This document shows positions 23,803 to 34,000 of a DNA stretch of 64,000 nucleotides, piece after piece; position 1 is the first letter of the stretch, and every line of letters starts with the position of its first letter. The DNA comes from Lachnospiraceae bacterium G11 (lineage in GTDB: Bacteria > Bacillota > Clostridia > Lachnospirales > Lachnospiraceae). The stretch is from positions 1-64,000 of the forward strand of contig FMWZ01000014.1 of assembly GCA_900103495.1 (NCBI GenBank), read 5' to 3'. The position numbers and the translations under genes were made by a program. The notes under the pieces are model-generated. The model was not told the origin of the DNA. It did no database searches and worked only from the letters and a program-made list of their open reading frames with translations.

Positions 23803-24623
23803 CCCTTGACGCTTCCTGCAACTACGCCTTCTATGATGTACTTCTGTCCAATCAGATAGAAAGCCAGCATAGGAAGGATTCCAAGCAAAAGTCCCGCCAT
23901 CATGGGGGAATACTCTGCGGAATGGTTGGTAAGGAAGGTCTTAATTGCAATTGCCAGGGTCTTTGTATGTGTCTTTGTAAGGAACAGACTTGACATCAGA
24001 TAGTCGTTCCAAACACCCATTGCCACGAAAACTGTAACTGTAATAATGATGGGCTTTAATAGCGGCATTATTATTCTAAAGAATGTTCTGGTAAAACCAC
24101 ATCCATCTATTCTTGCAGCTTCGTCAAGTTCCTCCGGAATTCCTTCCGTAAATCCCTTGTAAAGGAAAACTGCAAAAGGCAGGTTTAATCCCACCGCAAT
24201 ATATACAACCATCAAAAGATTGTTGGACAATCCAAATTTTCCGGCATAGATTCGAACCAGCGGAATCATGTATACCTGGAAAGGTGCCACCATGGAAGCA
24301 AGGAATGATCCGAAAACTATCTTATTTACTTTCCACTTCTTTCTTGCGAAAAAGTATCCTGTCATGCTGCCCACCAGCATGTTGAAAACCACCGTAAGAA
24401 CGGTGATGAAGGCTGTGTTATATAAAGCCTTCCAGAAGTTCATTCTGTCGATTGCCACGGTGTAGTTTTCAAGGGTGAAGTTCTTGGGAAGCGCAAAAGG
24501 CGTCTTAATAAATTCACCTGTGGGCTTAAAGGTATTGTTCACAAGAATGAAGAAAGGAACCATGAAAATGATAAGTACAATAAGTGTAATCACAAAGAGG
24601 ATTTTCTTTTTAGTCTTACTCAC
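23799..24623 (-). CDS. ABC sugar permease, MalG type
   Basis: 274 residues with about six membrane helices. The cytoplasmic EAA loop EAARIDGCGFTRTFFRIIMPLL-like segment (about 185-206) contacts the ATPase. It overlaps the MalF-type gene by 4 nt. CUT1 family importer of oligosaccharides; no ATPase is encoded nearby, so a shared MsmX-like ATPase elsewhere in the genome is expected. Confidence 0.9.
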   Translation of the reverse strand: MSKTKKKILFVITLIVLIIFMVPFFILVNNTFKPTGEFIKTPFALPKNFTLENYTVAIDRMNFWKALYNTAFITVLTVVFNMLVGSMTGYFFARKKWKVNKIVFGSFLASMVAPFQVYMIPLVRIYAGKFGLSNNLLMVVYIAVGLNLPFAVFLYKGFTEGIPEELDEAARIDGCGFTRTFFRIIMPLLKPIIITVTVFVAMGVWNDYLMSSLFLTKTHTKTLAIAIKTFLTNHSAEYSPMMAGLLLGILPMLAFYLIGQKYIIEGVVAGSVKG

Positions 24624-25510
24624 TGCTCATCAACCCCCTTTCTTGTGAAATATACCTGAAGCAAGGATATAACAGCCACTATTACGAAGAGTACGATTGC
24701 CTGGGCCTGACCCTTGCCAAACTCCATGCTTGTAAAGGCTGTCTGATAAATCTTATATGCAATAAGCTCCGTGGACTTATAAGGTCCTCCGGCTGTAAGG
24801 GATAAGTTCATATCAAAGGACATAAAGGTTCTTGATATTGAAAGGAAGATACATATTGCTGTGGAGTTCTTGATAAGAGGAAGTTTAACTCTTCTTACAA
24901 CCTGAAATCCGCTGGCACCGTCAACGTAAGCTGCCTCAAGAAGCTCTTTGGGCACGTTTGTAAGGCCTGCAATATATATAACCATTAAATATCCGCTCAT
25001 CTGCCATGAGCTTACAATAATCAAAGCTATAAGGGCTCTTGTGGGATGTGTGAGCCATGAAGTAGACATCCACTCCACTCCTATGCTCTTTCCGAAGGTT
25101 GTAAGAGCGTAAGAGAAAATGAAGTTCCAGATATAACCAAGGATAATTCCACCGATGATATTGGGGGTGAAGAATCCGGTTCTGAAAAAGCTCTGTCCCT
25201 TAATTCCGCTTGTAACAGCAAGAGCCAAAAGGAATCCAACAAGGTTACTTGCCAAAACAGTGAAAAAAGCATATATAACCGTCTTAAAGAAGGCGGTAAC
25301 AAATGTGGAGTCTGTGAATACCTCCAGGTAGTTCTTGACACCCACATAGTTAATGTCTATGGCCAATCCATTCCAGTCGGTAAAAGTAATCCATATACCG
25401 TAAATGAAGGGAATCAAAACCACGCTTGCCCAGATCACTGTTGCAGGCAATCCGAATCCCGCGAAGATTCCGATGTTTTTAATTTTCTTCCCAAAATCTT
25501 TTGCCATCAT
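24620..25510 (-). CDS. ABC sugar permease, MalF type
   Basis: 296 residues, six membrane helices, EAA loop beginning EAAYVDGASGFQVVRR. Partner of the MalG-type permease downstream (4-nt overlap) and of the binding protein upstream, from which it is separated by a hairpin that should reduce permease expression relative to the binding protein. Confidence 0.9.
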   Translation of the reverse strand: MMAKDFGKKIKNIGIFAGFGLPATVIWASVVLIPFIYGIWITFTDWNGLAIDINYVGVKNYLEVFTDSTFVTAFFKTVIYAFFTVLASNLVGFLLALAVTSGIKGQSFFRTGFFTPNIIGGIILGYIWNFIFSYALTTFGKSIGVEWMSTSWLTHPTRALIALIIVSSWQMSGYLMVIYIAGLTNVPKELLEAAYVDGASGFQVVRRVKLPLIKNSTAICIFLSISRTFMSFDMNLSLTAGGPYKSTELIAYKIYQTAFTSMEFGKGQAQAIVLFVIVAVISLLQVYFTRKGVDEQ

Positions 25511-25520
25511 AATTTCCTTT

Positions 25521-25548
25521 AAAAAAGCGGGAAGCCGAAACTTCCCGC
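25521..25548 (-). terminator. Attenuating terminator between binding protein and permeases
   Basis: GCGGGAAG (25527-25534), loop CCGAAA, CTTCCCGC (25541-25548), followed on the minus strand by TTTTTT. Such internal terminators keep the binding protein in excess over the membrane parts. Confidence 0.75.
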
Positions 25549-25576
25549 ATTCAATTTGTTTTATTTCTTCCTGATT

Positions 25577-26959
25577 TTATCTTGCTTCCTGATGTGACCA
25601 GTATTCGTCAATCTTTGCTGCAAGTTCTTCTCTGGTTGTCTGACCTGCAAGGTACTCGCACATATATGCGCCACACTCATACCAGATATCGGAAGGACAA
25701 AGGTTGGGTGTTCCGTAGAAGTCATAGGTTTTGCCTGCTGCAATATAGCTTGCTGTTGAAAGGCCAAGAGGGCTTTCGATGGTTACCTGTGCATTCTTGT
25801 AAGGAAGAGCCTGTCCGCAAACCTTAGCCATTGTCTCTTCTGCGTAAGAATCGGATGTGATGTACTCTACAAACTTAAGTCCTGCTGCCTGCTGTGCCTC
25901 TGTATTCTGAGACTTGTCTACGCAGTAACCTTTAGCAAAGGATGTTGCGATGCTCTGGTTTAAGGGATCGTTTGCGTCATCAGAGTGAGGAATGGGAAGA
26001 AGTCCGAATTCCTGACCCTCTTCTACGATAGGTGCAAGGAATGTCCAAGCCCAGTCACCCATGAACCATGTGCCGCACTCACCTGCTGCAAGAGCTGCTG
26101 CATCGATGTTTACGTCACCTACAAGGGGATCTGCTGCGTTGTGGTTGTACTTAGCCATCATATCGAAGGTATCCATATATCCGTTGAATACATCGTTGTC
26201 AATTTCTTTGGTCTCGCCTGCGATGATGCTGTTTACATATGCAACTCTCTCTTCAGTGTTACCGATTGCTGCGCCGTATGCCTGGCAAAGGTAGTGGGAA
26301 CCAAGTGACCAGTTAACACCGGTAAAGCATGTAGCGTCAACGCCTGTTGCCTCAATCTTCTTGAAGAGGTCCTCAAGGTCTGAACGGGTCTTGATTGTGG
26401 AAGGATCGAAGTCTCCGCCTACAGCCTTGTCACATACAGCCTTGTTGTAAAGAAGGCCAACGCCTGCTGCTGTCTGAGGTACTGCGTATACCTTTCCGTC
26501 AAAAGTCATTGTTGAAAGTGCTGAGGGCTCAATGTTGTCTACGAAGGGCATGCCTGTGTACTCAAGCATTCTCTCCTGATTCTCCCAGATGTTGATGGGG
26601 TCCATAAGTGATACTGTAGGTCCCTCGTTACTGGAGTAAAGAGCCATCCACTGCTGTAACTGATCGTCACCTGCAGCAATATACTCAACATGGATTCCGG
26701 GGTTCTTGCTTTCAAAGTCAGCAATGATATCCTGGAACATCTGATCTTTACCTGTCTCTGTTGTGTAGAAGGAAATCTCTACATCTTCTACAGGTTCTGC
26801 TGTTTCTGTTGCTTCTGTTGCTTCAGCTGTTTCTGAAGAAGCTTCAGTGCTCTCTGCGCTGTCATTTGAAGCTGCGGGAGCATTGGTGTTGCCACAGCCC
26901 ACAAGTGCTGTCATGGTCATGGCTACAGCCAAAATTGTTGATAATAATTTCTTTTTCAT
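25577..26959 (-). CDS. Sugar-binding lipoprotein of a CUT1 ABC importer
   Basis: 460 residues. Signal peptide with lipobox LVGC (Cys22), then an acidic Ser/Glu/Ala-rich linker (about 25-58) and a family 1 solute-binding fold. Upstream is AGGAGGA and a TATAAT without a good -35, consistent with activator dependence, perhaps on the AraC regulator. Probably brings in the glucoside metabolised by the downstream phosphorylase operon. Confidence 0.88.
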   Translation of the reverse strand: MKKKLLSTILAVAMTMTALVGCGNTNAPAASNDSAESTEASSETAEATEATETAEPVEDVEISFYTTETGKDQMFQDIIADFESKNPGIHVEYIAAGDDQLQQWMALYSSNEGPTVSLMDPINIWENQERMLEYTGMPFVDNIEPSALSTMTFDGKVYAVPQTAAGVGLLYNKAVCDKAVGGDFDPSTIKTRSDLEDLFKKIEATGVDATCFTGVNWSLGSHYLCQAYGAAIGNTEERVAYVNSIIAGETKEIDNDVFNGYMDTFDMMAKYNHNAADPLVGDVNIDAAALAAGECGTWFMGDWAWTFLAPIVEEGQEFGLLPIPHSDDANDPLNQSIATSFAKGYCVDKSQNTEAQQAAGLKFVEYITSDSYAEETMAKVCGQALPYKNAQVTIESPLGLSTASYIAAGKTYDFYGTPNLCPSDIWYECGAYMCEYLAGQTTREELAAKIDEYWSHQEAR

Positions 26960-27074
26960 TTAAAAGTCCTCCTTTTGAAATACCCCACTATCAGGATAAT
27001 TCGATTATATTAAGAAAGACCGCCGAGCTCTTTCCTTTATTCAACCAATGGATTGTCAAAAAATATCTTTTTAA

Positions 27075-27965
27075 TTATCCCTTAACCGCGCCGACGATAA
27101 CGCCCTTTACCAGGTACTTCTGAACGAAGGGATAAATAATGACAATAGGAAGGATTCCTATAACTGCCATGGCCATTCGAACCGAGGTGCTTGGCAGGTC
27201 CACCGCACCGGTTCCAAGCAAAGATGCATTGGAGTTGGAACGAAGAGCCTGGATATTACTCATTATCTTCATGAGAAGCTGCTGGATACTGTAGAACTTC
27301 TCATTGTTTACATAGTAGAGACCGTTGGTCCAGTCATTCCAGTAGGCAATTCCCGTAAACAGACTTATTGTAGCCACTGTAGGAACAGCCAAAGGAAGCA
27401 TGACTTTCACAAATATCTGAAACTCGCTTGCTCCGTCTAACTGGGCAGCTTCAATAAGTGAGTCGGGAATACTGTTTTGGAAGTAGTTCTTAACAAGTAT
27501 TACATTAAAGGCAGATACCAGATAGTTGGGAATCATAAGAGCCCAGATGGTATCCTTTATATGGAAGAATCTGGTCCACATGATGTATGAAGGAACGATT
27601 CCGCCGTTAAACAGCATTGTAAAAAACACGAAGAATGCCAGTAAATTTCTGTATTTAAATGCTTTCCTTGCCATGGGGTAAGCAAGCATCGTGGTAAGAA
27701 GAACGCTTACCGCCGTGCCTCCGAAGGTTACAAGGAATGAGACTCCATAAGAGCGAAGGATGATTTTACCCTGCTTAAGCATATAGTAATATGCGTCAAG
27801 GCTTAATTCCTTAGGCATGAATCTGTAGCCGTCTCTTATAAGTGTTGTCTCTGCGGTAAAGGATGCCACCACAATAAGCACGATGGGAAGCATTGCAAGA
27901 ACCACAAGGATTGTAAGGATTACTGTGGAAACCCTGTTAAAAGCTTTACTCTCTGTCATCTCCAC
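27075..27965 (-). CDS. ABC permease, LplC/YtcP type
   Basis: 296 residues, six membrane helices; EAA loop EAAQLDGASEFQIFVKV. LplC-type permeases work with LplB and a large binding lipoprotein in importers controlled by YesMN systems. Last gene of the five-gene cluster from 33912; 6 nt after the LplB-type gene. Confidence 0.9.
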   Translation of the reverse strand: MEMTESKAFNRVSTVILTILVVLAMLPIVLIVVASFTAETTLIRDGYRFMPKELSLDAYYYMLKQGKIILRSYGVSFLVTFGGTAVSVLLTTMLAYPMARKAFKYRNLLAFFVFFTMLFNGGIVPSYIMWTRFFHIKDTIWALMIPNYLVSAFNVILVKNYFQNSIPDSLIEAAQLDGASEFQIFVKVMLPLAVPTVATISLFTGIAYWNDWTNGLYYVNNEKFYSIQQLLMKIMSNIQALRSNSNASLLGTGAVDLPSTSVRMAMAVIGILPIVIIYPFVQKYLVKGVIVGAVKG

Positions 27966-27971
27966 ACCTCC

Positions 27972-28901
27972 TTAGAACAACGCATTGTCCGGATCAATCT
28001 TACGGACAGTGAAGTTGGCGATTAACACAAGCACAAATCCCACAAAGGACTGGTACAAGCCTGCTGCCGCCGACATTCCAACATCGTTTAACTCCATCAA
28101 ACCTCTGTAAACGTAGGTATCAATTGTCTGAGTCACGCTAAAGAGTGCTCCGGAGTTCTGAGGCACCTGGTAGAACAAACCGAAATCCGAATAGAAGATT
28201 CGGCCGATGGACATAAGCACCAGAGTGATAACCGTAGGCTTAAGAAGCGGAAGTGTGATTTTGAAAATCTGCTTCATCTTGCTTGCTCCATCTATTGCCG
28301 CTGCCTCATATATTGACTTGTCTATTCCTGAAATCGAAGCCATGTAGACGATGGACTGGTAACCCATGTTTTTCCAAAGAAAAACGATTATAAGGATTGC
28401 AGGCCATGGTCCTGTAGTTGCGTACCAGGACACCGGGTTAATCCCCAGTGTCCTAAGTACGGTATTGTTTAAGTAACCTGAGTCAGCATTTAAGAATGCA
28501 TAAACTATAAAACCTATAACTACCCAGGAAAGTAAGTTGGGTAACAGTAAAAGGGCCTGAAAACCTTTAACTCTCTTCTTGTCTCCCAGCTCGCACATCA
28601 TAACCGCAACTGCTATTGCAACGATGGTGCCTATTATGATAAAGGCCACGTTGTAAAGCACTGTGTTTCTTGTCATGATGAAGGCGTCCTTGGTCTTAAA
28701 CAGGAATTTGAAGTTGTCAAAACCTGCCCAGTCGCTTCCAAAGATACCCTTCTTTAAGCTGTACTTCTTGAAAGCAAGGAAAACCCCAAACATCGGTATG
28801 TAGTTATTTATGATAAGGTACAGTACTCCCGGCAGGGCTATTAAAGCCAGTGAGAGGTTACTGAATCTCTTTTTTCTTGATTTAACCAATGTTTTTTCCA
28901 T
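27972..28901 (-). CDS. ABC permease, LplB/YtcO type
   Basis: 309 residues, six membrane helices, EAA loop EAAAIDGASKMKQIFKI. It lies 19 nt downstream of the binding-protein gene and pairs with the LplC-type permease. No ATPase gene is present here. Confidence 0.9.
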   Translation of the reverse strand: MEKTLVKSRKKRFSNLSLALIALPGVLYLIINNYIPMFGVFLAFKKYSLKKGIFGSDWAGFDNFKFLFKTKDAFIMTRNTVLYNVAFIIIGTIVAIAVAVMMCELGDKKRVKGFQALLLLPNLLSWVVIGFIVYAFLNADSGYLNNTVLRTLGINPVSWYATTGPWPAILIIVFLWKNMGYQSIVYMASISGIDKSIYEAAAIDGASKMKQIFKITLPLLKPTVITLVLMSIGRIFYSDFGLFYQVPQNSGALFSVTQTIDTYVYRGLMELNDVGMSAAAGLYQSFVGFVLVLIANFTVRKIDPDNALF

Positions 28902-28920
28902 TCGTTACCCTCGTCGTTAA

Positions 28921-30483
28921 TTACTTGCCTGCTTTCCAGGCATCAAGCTGTGTCTGTTTCTCGTTAAGGATGTCCTGATAACCTGCATCGTTAAGTGCCT
29001 GAATGAACTTGTCGATTTCGGTATCGGGATCAAGGCTTCCGCAGATAAGACCGGGAAGGTACTGTGAAATTACGTTAAGTACTGCTGTGTACTGAGTCTT
29101 CACATTGCTTGAATCAAAGGTGAATCCCATGGCAGGTGATGTCTTTGCTGATTTATTCTGCTCAAGCTCCCACTCAAGTGAAGCATCGTTGGCAACGCCC
29201 ATCTGGTACATCTTAAAGAAGTTGCCGAGGGTTCCGCAGGAAAGCTGTGCTGTGTAGGGTACAGTTGCAGCATCCTGTCCTTCAGGATATGAAACGGAAC
29301 CGTCAGCATTCTTCACATAATCTCTGCCCTCGATACCATAGATTAAGAGGTTGATAATATCCTCATCTGTGTATGTAAGGTCAAGGAACTTAAGTGCAGC
29401 TTCGGGAACGTCGGTTGTTGAAGCTACCATAAATGTGATTGCGTTGATGTCACTTGTTGAAAGGTAAGCATCGCCGATAATCTTTGCGCCAAGGTCATAG
29501 CCTGCAACCTGAGCCTCAAGGCTTGCTGCTGTATCCTCTTCGGGATATGAGTAAGCTGCAAGGTAGCCGAAGTAGTTACCTGAGCTCATAGTCTCTGCTG
29601 CTGCGGAGTTGGTGGTTGCAGCGTCCTGCATAACAAGACCGTCGTTGTACCAGCCCCTAACCAGCTTGCAGAGATCTCTGAAGTGATCTGTACCGTAGAG
29701 ATCGGTAACTGTCAAATCATCTCCCACAAGAACACCAATGGGTTTATATCTGTCATCATTAAGGAAGTCAACTTCACCGTAGTTTGTGGATAAGCCGATT
29801 TCACCTGTCTGAACAGCAGCAAGGGGAATCATGTCGGGCTTGCCGGCCTTGACTGCACGAAGGACCTCAGTAACGTCCTCAATGGAGTTAACCTTGCTGA
29901 TGTCGATTCCAAGTTCGTCTGCAATATCCTGACGGTAAATCAACATGGGGGTAAGTGCGATGGGTTTCATTGTGGGAATACCGTATAAAACTCCGTTGGA
30001 CTTACAAGCATCGAGCCAGCTGTCTCCAACTATCTCTTTAGCGCCGGGAGCATAGGTATCGATAAGATCGGTGATGTCGTAGCACATGTCTGAAGAAACA
30101 TATGATCCGAAATCGCCAAGTGATTCGAAGATATCAATCTTCTCTCCACCCTGGAGTGCAAGATTGATTTTGCTTGAATACTCGAAAATCTGAATGGGCA
30201 TCAGAGTGATTTCTGCGCCGATTTTCTCCCTTGTAATCTCGTTGATGGCTTCCTCAACCACGTCGAGATCTTCTTCTGTGGGAATGTTGTTGAATGTGCA
30301 ATATGCATAAGTTACCTGGTCATATGAACCGGGTGTGGATGATTCTGCAGCTGCTTCCTTGGTGGAATCTGCAGATGAAGCATCAGAGTTTGAAGATGTA
30401 GTATCTGCTGCACCGCAAGCTACCATACCAAGAGTCATGGCAACTGTAAGAATCAGTGATAAAAAGCGTTTTACGTTTCTCAT
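28921..30483 (-). CDS. Large solute-binding lipoprotein (LplA-type)
   Basis: 520 residues from the ATG at 30483, selected because GGGAGG stands 8 nt upstream and the signal peptide begins at once (MRNVKRFLSL). The lipobox is MVAC, followed by a Ser/Ala-rich linker and a large DUF3502/LplA-like binding fold. It should deliver an oligosaccharide to the LplB/LplC permeases. The 98-bp gap to yesN is AT-rich with no clear promoter. Confidence 0.87.
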   Translation of the reverse strand: MRNVKRFLSLILTVAMTLGMVACGAADTTSSNSDASSADSTKEAAAESSTPGSYDQVTYAYCTFNNIPTEEDLDVVEEAINEITREKIGAEITLMPIQIFEYSSKINLALQGGEKIDIFESLGDFGSYVSSDMCYDITDLIDTYAPGAKEIVGDSWLDACKSNGVLYGIPTMKPIALTPMLIYRQDIADELGIDISKVNSIEDVTEVLRAVKAGKPDMIPLAAVQTGEIGLSTNYGEVDFLNDDRYKPIGVLVGDDLTVTDLYGTDHFRDLCKLVRGWYNDGLVMQDAATTNSAAAETMSSGNYFGYLAAYSYPEEDTAASLEAQVAGYDLGAKIIGDAYLSTSDINAITFMVASTTDVPEAALKFLDLTYTDEDIINLLIYGIEGRDYVKNADGSVSYPEGQDAATVPYTAQLSCGTLGNFFKMYQMGVANDASLEWELEQNKSAKTSPAMGFTFDSSNVKTQYTAVLNVISQYLPGLICGSLDPDTEIDKFIQALNDAGYQDILNEKQTQLDAWKAGK

Positions 30484-30581
30484 GATAAAACCTCCCTCTT
30501 TTTGATAGTACAAGAGTAGCATCATAAGAAACGTAAATTCTTTAAAAAAAATGATTTAAATTTTCAAAAATAAGATTTCGA

Positions 30582-32177
30582 TTATTGTTTTTTATATTGG
30601 GTCGGAGAAACTCCAACGACCTTTTTAAAGGTGGTAGAGAAGTATGTAAAGTTGTCAAAACCCACCTTCTCCGCTACGTCGCTGACCCTCTCGCCTCTGT
30701 CCAGAAGGATTTTGGCCTGCTCAACTCTGTAGGTGGCAATGGCTTCGTTTAAGGTCACTCCGGTTTCCTTCTTGTAAACCTTTGATAAGTATTCGGGAGC
30801 CAGAAACATTACTTCGGCAATTTCATTTCGCCCTATGGGCTCCCTGTAATGCTCATGGATATAGTTATTTATCTTATCGCTTAAGGTAAAGCTCTTCTTT
30901 ACATTCTTCTCATGTTCGAAGGTGGCATCCAAAAGATAGCCTACCCACCTTATCATGTCAAGGACAGACTGGGTTGCTCTCTTTTCAAGGCTGTTCAGAT
31001 TCTCATCCTCCAAAAGCCCTGCCACAGCAATCTGCTTCTTCCCAAGATAGGTGTAAACCACCTGCCAGACTTCCTTCTCTATCCTGTTAAGTGCCGCACC
31101 TGTAAGGGCATTACTCTTCATCTTCTCATTGAGAAGGTCCTTAAGGGCACTCATAAACTCCATCTTCTGCTGCTTTGAAAGCAGGTTTTCAAGCTTCTCC
31201 GTATCCAGAGAAATTCCTGAAGTGTCATTGGTGTTTTTCACGTCCTCCTCATAGAAGGCCTTGCCGTAGTAGGACACATTTATCTCAATGAGATTAAGGA
31301 GGCGCTGGAAGGTCTCATAGAATTCGTAGATGTGGACGCTTTTACCAATACAGCATGTCATGGTGGATGAGAGAATTTTCTTCTGATCCTCTATAAGGGT
31401 TTCGCAGGCTTGGCACAGCTCTTTGGAAGTACGCGCCTTGCCCTCTTTCATGGCCGGCACAATGGAAACCACAATGATTCCGCCGCCCACCTCTATGCTC
31501 GTAACGTTGGTTCCCTGAGGATTCCCCAAAAGGACTTCCATATGGATGTTTTCAAGGATAAAGAGGATAAGACTTGTGTTGATCTTCTCCCTGTCTCTTG
31601 CAGTATCAGATAATCTTGAAACCACCAGATGATACAGGCCTTCGGGATCTATGTCCAGATGTCTTTTTCTTATTTCGTTTTTGACTTCTTCCGCATTTGG
31701 GGTAACCTTGGAGCTTATGATATCGGTCCAGAAGTTGTTGTAAAGCCTTGCAGCGTTTTCCTTGGCCCACTTTCCCAGTTCACTGGTTTCCTTAATGCTT
31801 CGCTTCTCGTTAATATCCCTTATTATCTTTCTGAGGGTGGCCTCCATAACATTTACGTCAAAGGGCTTTAAAAGGTATTCAAAGGCATGGAGCTGCATTG
31901 CGTGCTTGGCATAGTCGAAGGATTCATGGCATGTCAAAAGCAGGAACTCGCCTTCAAGTTCCTGTTCTCTGTACCATTCCAATAAATCAATACCGCTTCC
32001 CTGAGGCATCTCGATATCACTTATAACGATATCTATCTGCTCTGCCAAAAGAATCTTCTTGGCCTCCTTGATGTTGTAAGCCGTAAATACGTCATATACA
32101 TCTAAGGAGTCCCAGCAAACGGTATCTCTGATGACATCCACGGTGGCCCTGTCATCGTCAACAATAAGTACTCTCAT
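30582..32177 (-). CDS. YesN-type response regulator with AraC helix-turn-helix
   Basis: 531 residues. The receiver domain (1-120) has the acidic pocket at DDDR (7-10) and phospho-acceptor Asp54 in VISDIEMPQGSG. A long linker is followed by a C-terminal AraC-type DNA-binding domain (about 430-531). It follows yesM by 7 nt and precedes the importer it probably controls. Confidence 0.9.
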   Translation of the reverse strand: MRVLIVDDDRATVDVIRDTVCWDSLDVYDVFTAYNIKEAKKILLAEQIDIVISDIEMPQGSGIDLLEWYREQELEGEFLLLTCHESFDYAKHAMQLHAFEYLLKPFDVNVMEATLRKIIRDINEKRSIKETSELGKWAKENAARLYNNFWTDIISSKVTPNAEEVKNEIRKRHLDIDPEGLYHLVVSRLSDTARDREKINTSLILFILENIHMEVLLGNPQGTNVTSIEVGGGIIVVSIVPAMKEGKARTSKELCQACETLIEDQKKILSSTMTCCIGKSVHIYEFYETFQRLLNLIEINVSYYGKAFYEEDVKNTNDTSGISLDTEKLENLLSKQQKMEFMSALKDLLNEKMKSNALTGAALNRIEKEVWQVVYTYLGKKQIAVAGLLEDENLNSLEKRATQSVLDMIRWVGYLLDATFEHEKNVKKSFTLSDKINNYIHEHYREPIGRNEIAEVMFLAPEYLSKVYKKETGVTLNEAIATYRVEQAKILLDRGERVSDVAEKVGFDNFTYFSTTFKKVVGVSPTQYKKQ

Positions 32178-32184
32178 GTCTCTC

Positions 32185-33912
32185 CTAGTCTATGTTTACC
32201 TTGCCTCGCTCATCCACTTCGTGCTTGGGACTTGCGGGGATGTACATGGTGTTCTTGCATCCGTGGGGCGAAATGTTGCTGATTTCAAACAAATCCTTTC
32301 GCTCGTACATTATCTCCAAAATCCTCTTTATACTCCAAAGGCCAACTCTGCTTCCGTCTCCGGAATCGTGAATAGAACCGTCCTTAAAGTCATCAAGGGT
32401 CTTCTCAGGGTATCCCTGTCCGTCGTCCTCAATCTCAACCTTAAGCATTTCCTCACCGTCTTTTTTGGTAAGTTCTGCCTTAATAAGTATGGTTAACATT
32501 GAGTTTACATCCACGGCGTACTTATACTCATTCTCTATTACTGTATGAATAAGCATCTGTGGAATCTTCCAGTTTCTTGCCTCTTCTGCCACATCAATGA
32601 AGAAGAATACGCATCCGGGGTATTTTAATTCCTGCATCTCAAAGTAATTCTCCACATGCCGTATCTCCTCGTCAAGGGCTACTGTGTGAAGTCCCGAGCG
32701 GAACATATATCTTATGTTCTTTGAGAGGGAATCGATGTATTTTCTTATCTCTTCATTCTTGCCTTGCTGTGAAAGGCTTGAAATGGTAGTCATGGCATTC
32801 AGGAAAAAGTGGGGCCTTATCTGAAGCTTTATACTTCTAAGCTCTGTCTCCTGCAAAGCAATCTGCTTCTCGTAGGTCTGAATCTTAAGTCCCAGGATTT
32901 CATCCATAAGCTTATTGAAGGTGTTCTTAAGAAGGTTAAACTCCCTGCTTCCAAGCTCATCGTTAATTCGAAGCTCATAATCTCCAAACTGGATGCGCTC
33001 CATATCTTTTCTTAAGGTGCTTACAGGCTTTATAATGCTCTTTCTCAAATGTCTAATCATGAACACTGTAAAGCCGGAAAGGATAAGGATCATGGCAAGC
33101 ATAACCCAGACATCATATTTAAGAAGGTTGAAGTCAAACTCCTTGCCAACGAAGGCTTTGATATGATAATTCTCGGCCCTTAATATATAGTCCTCTCCCA
33201 TGGGAGAATACTCATTAATGGAATCGATTAAATCTCCCGTTCTTAACTCACCGGGGAGTTCCCCGTAATTACCCCATACGGTTCCCTTCTCCGAATCATA
33301 GAGCACCAGCGCCGTATTTGAAAAGTCACCGGTATTGGTGTTTCCAAGGAAGCTTCTTACTGAAATGAATACCGCAGCAGCCTCTCCCTGCCAGACATAA
33401 ATCTTATACAGATAGGGTTCATTTCCAATGTTTTCAATCTGCCAGGAAGCCTTCATCTTTCCAAGGGCAGCCTTATTCATGGTAAAATCCCTGAGGGTAT
33501 TTCTCTGATCGAAGGTTATAAAGGTGTTTGAATAATCCAAACAGGTGTTATATATACTCTCGGCTATGATGAAAGTGTCTACATAGCTGTTGTAGGTGAC
33601 GGACTCCACCATCATGTTCTTTAAGGCTATGGAGGCATAATACCTGTCTGACTCCTTATGGCTTTGGAGCATGTTATAGTTGTCGTTCTGGTATATCATC
33701 TGCTCAAGAAGCATGTCCGCATTCTTGATCTTGTTGTCCAGTTCTCTTCCGAATACTTCAAGGAGATTCTCTGTGGAGGAGATTTGAGCGTTTCTTATAT
33801 TGGAATAGGAATTGAAAATATAGACAGCAAAAACAATGGCAATGAGAACACATTGCCCGGCTATGAAAAGTATTGTCTTTCTGATAACTGATGATTCATG
33901 ATTGTTCTTCAT
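32185..33912 (-). CDS. YesM-type sensor histidine kinase
   Basis: 575 residues. Two membrane helices (about 12-32 and 262-284) bracket a dCache-like extracellular sensor, followed by HAMP, the LytS/YesM phosphorylation segment LQIRPHFFLNAMTTISSL-like (catalytic His) and an ATPase domain with EIEDDGQGYP and GLWSIKRILE. It probably senses an extracellular saccharide, directly or through the binding lipoprotein, and phosphorylates YesN. Its ribosome binding site is weak. Confidence 0.9.
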   Translation of the reverse strand: MKNNHESSVIRKTILFIAGQCVLIAIVFAVYIFNSYSNIRNAQISSTENLLEVFGRELDNKIKNADMLLEQMIYQNDNYNMLQSHKESDRYYASIALKNMMVESVTYNSYVDTFIIAESIYNTCLDYSNTFITFDQRNTLRDFTMNKAALGKMKASWQIENIGNEPYLYKIYVWQGEAAAVFISVRSFLGNTNTGDFSNTALVLYDSEKGTVWGNYGELPGELRTGDLIDSINEYSPMGEDYILRAENYHIKAFVGKEFDFNLLKYDVWVMLAMILILSGFTVFMIRHLRKSIIKPVSTLRKDMERIQFGDYELRINDELGSREFNLLKNTFNKLMDEILGLKIQTYEKQIALQETELRSIKLQIRPHFFLNAMTTISSLSQQGKNEEIRKYIDSLSKNIRYMFRSGLHTVALDEEIRHVENYFEMQELKYPGCVFFFIDVAEEARNWKIPQMLIHTVIENEYKYAVDVNSMLTILIKAELTKKDGEEMLKVEIEDDGQGYPEKTLDDFKDGSIHDSGDGSRVGLWSIKRILEIMYERKDLFEISNISPHGCKNTMYIPASPKHEVDERGKVNID

Positions 33913-33929
33913 AGTGTCTGCGCCTAAAC

Positions 33930-33958
33930 AAAAAAACCAAGGATCTTCATCCTTGGTT
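33930..33958 (-). terminator. Terminator/5' hairpin directly upstream of yesM
   Basis: AACCAAGGA (33935-33943), loop TCTTCA, TCCTTGGTT (33950-33958), then seven T residues on the minus strand. It ends transcripts from the small lipoprotein gene. A promoter (33961-33989) is placed so that its own transcripts start inside this stem. Confidence 0.75.
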
Positions 33959-33960
33959 AC

Positions 33961-33989
33961 ATTCTATTTTATAGTATTGAATTTGTAAA
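33961..33989 (-). promoter_or_regulatory. Promoter of yesMN
   Basis: TTTACA (33989-33984), 17-bp spacer, TAGAAT (33966-33961), minus strand. The predicted first base is near 33954. Confidence 0.6.
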
Positions 33990-34000
33990 TGGTCTACCAA

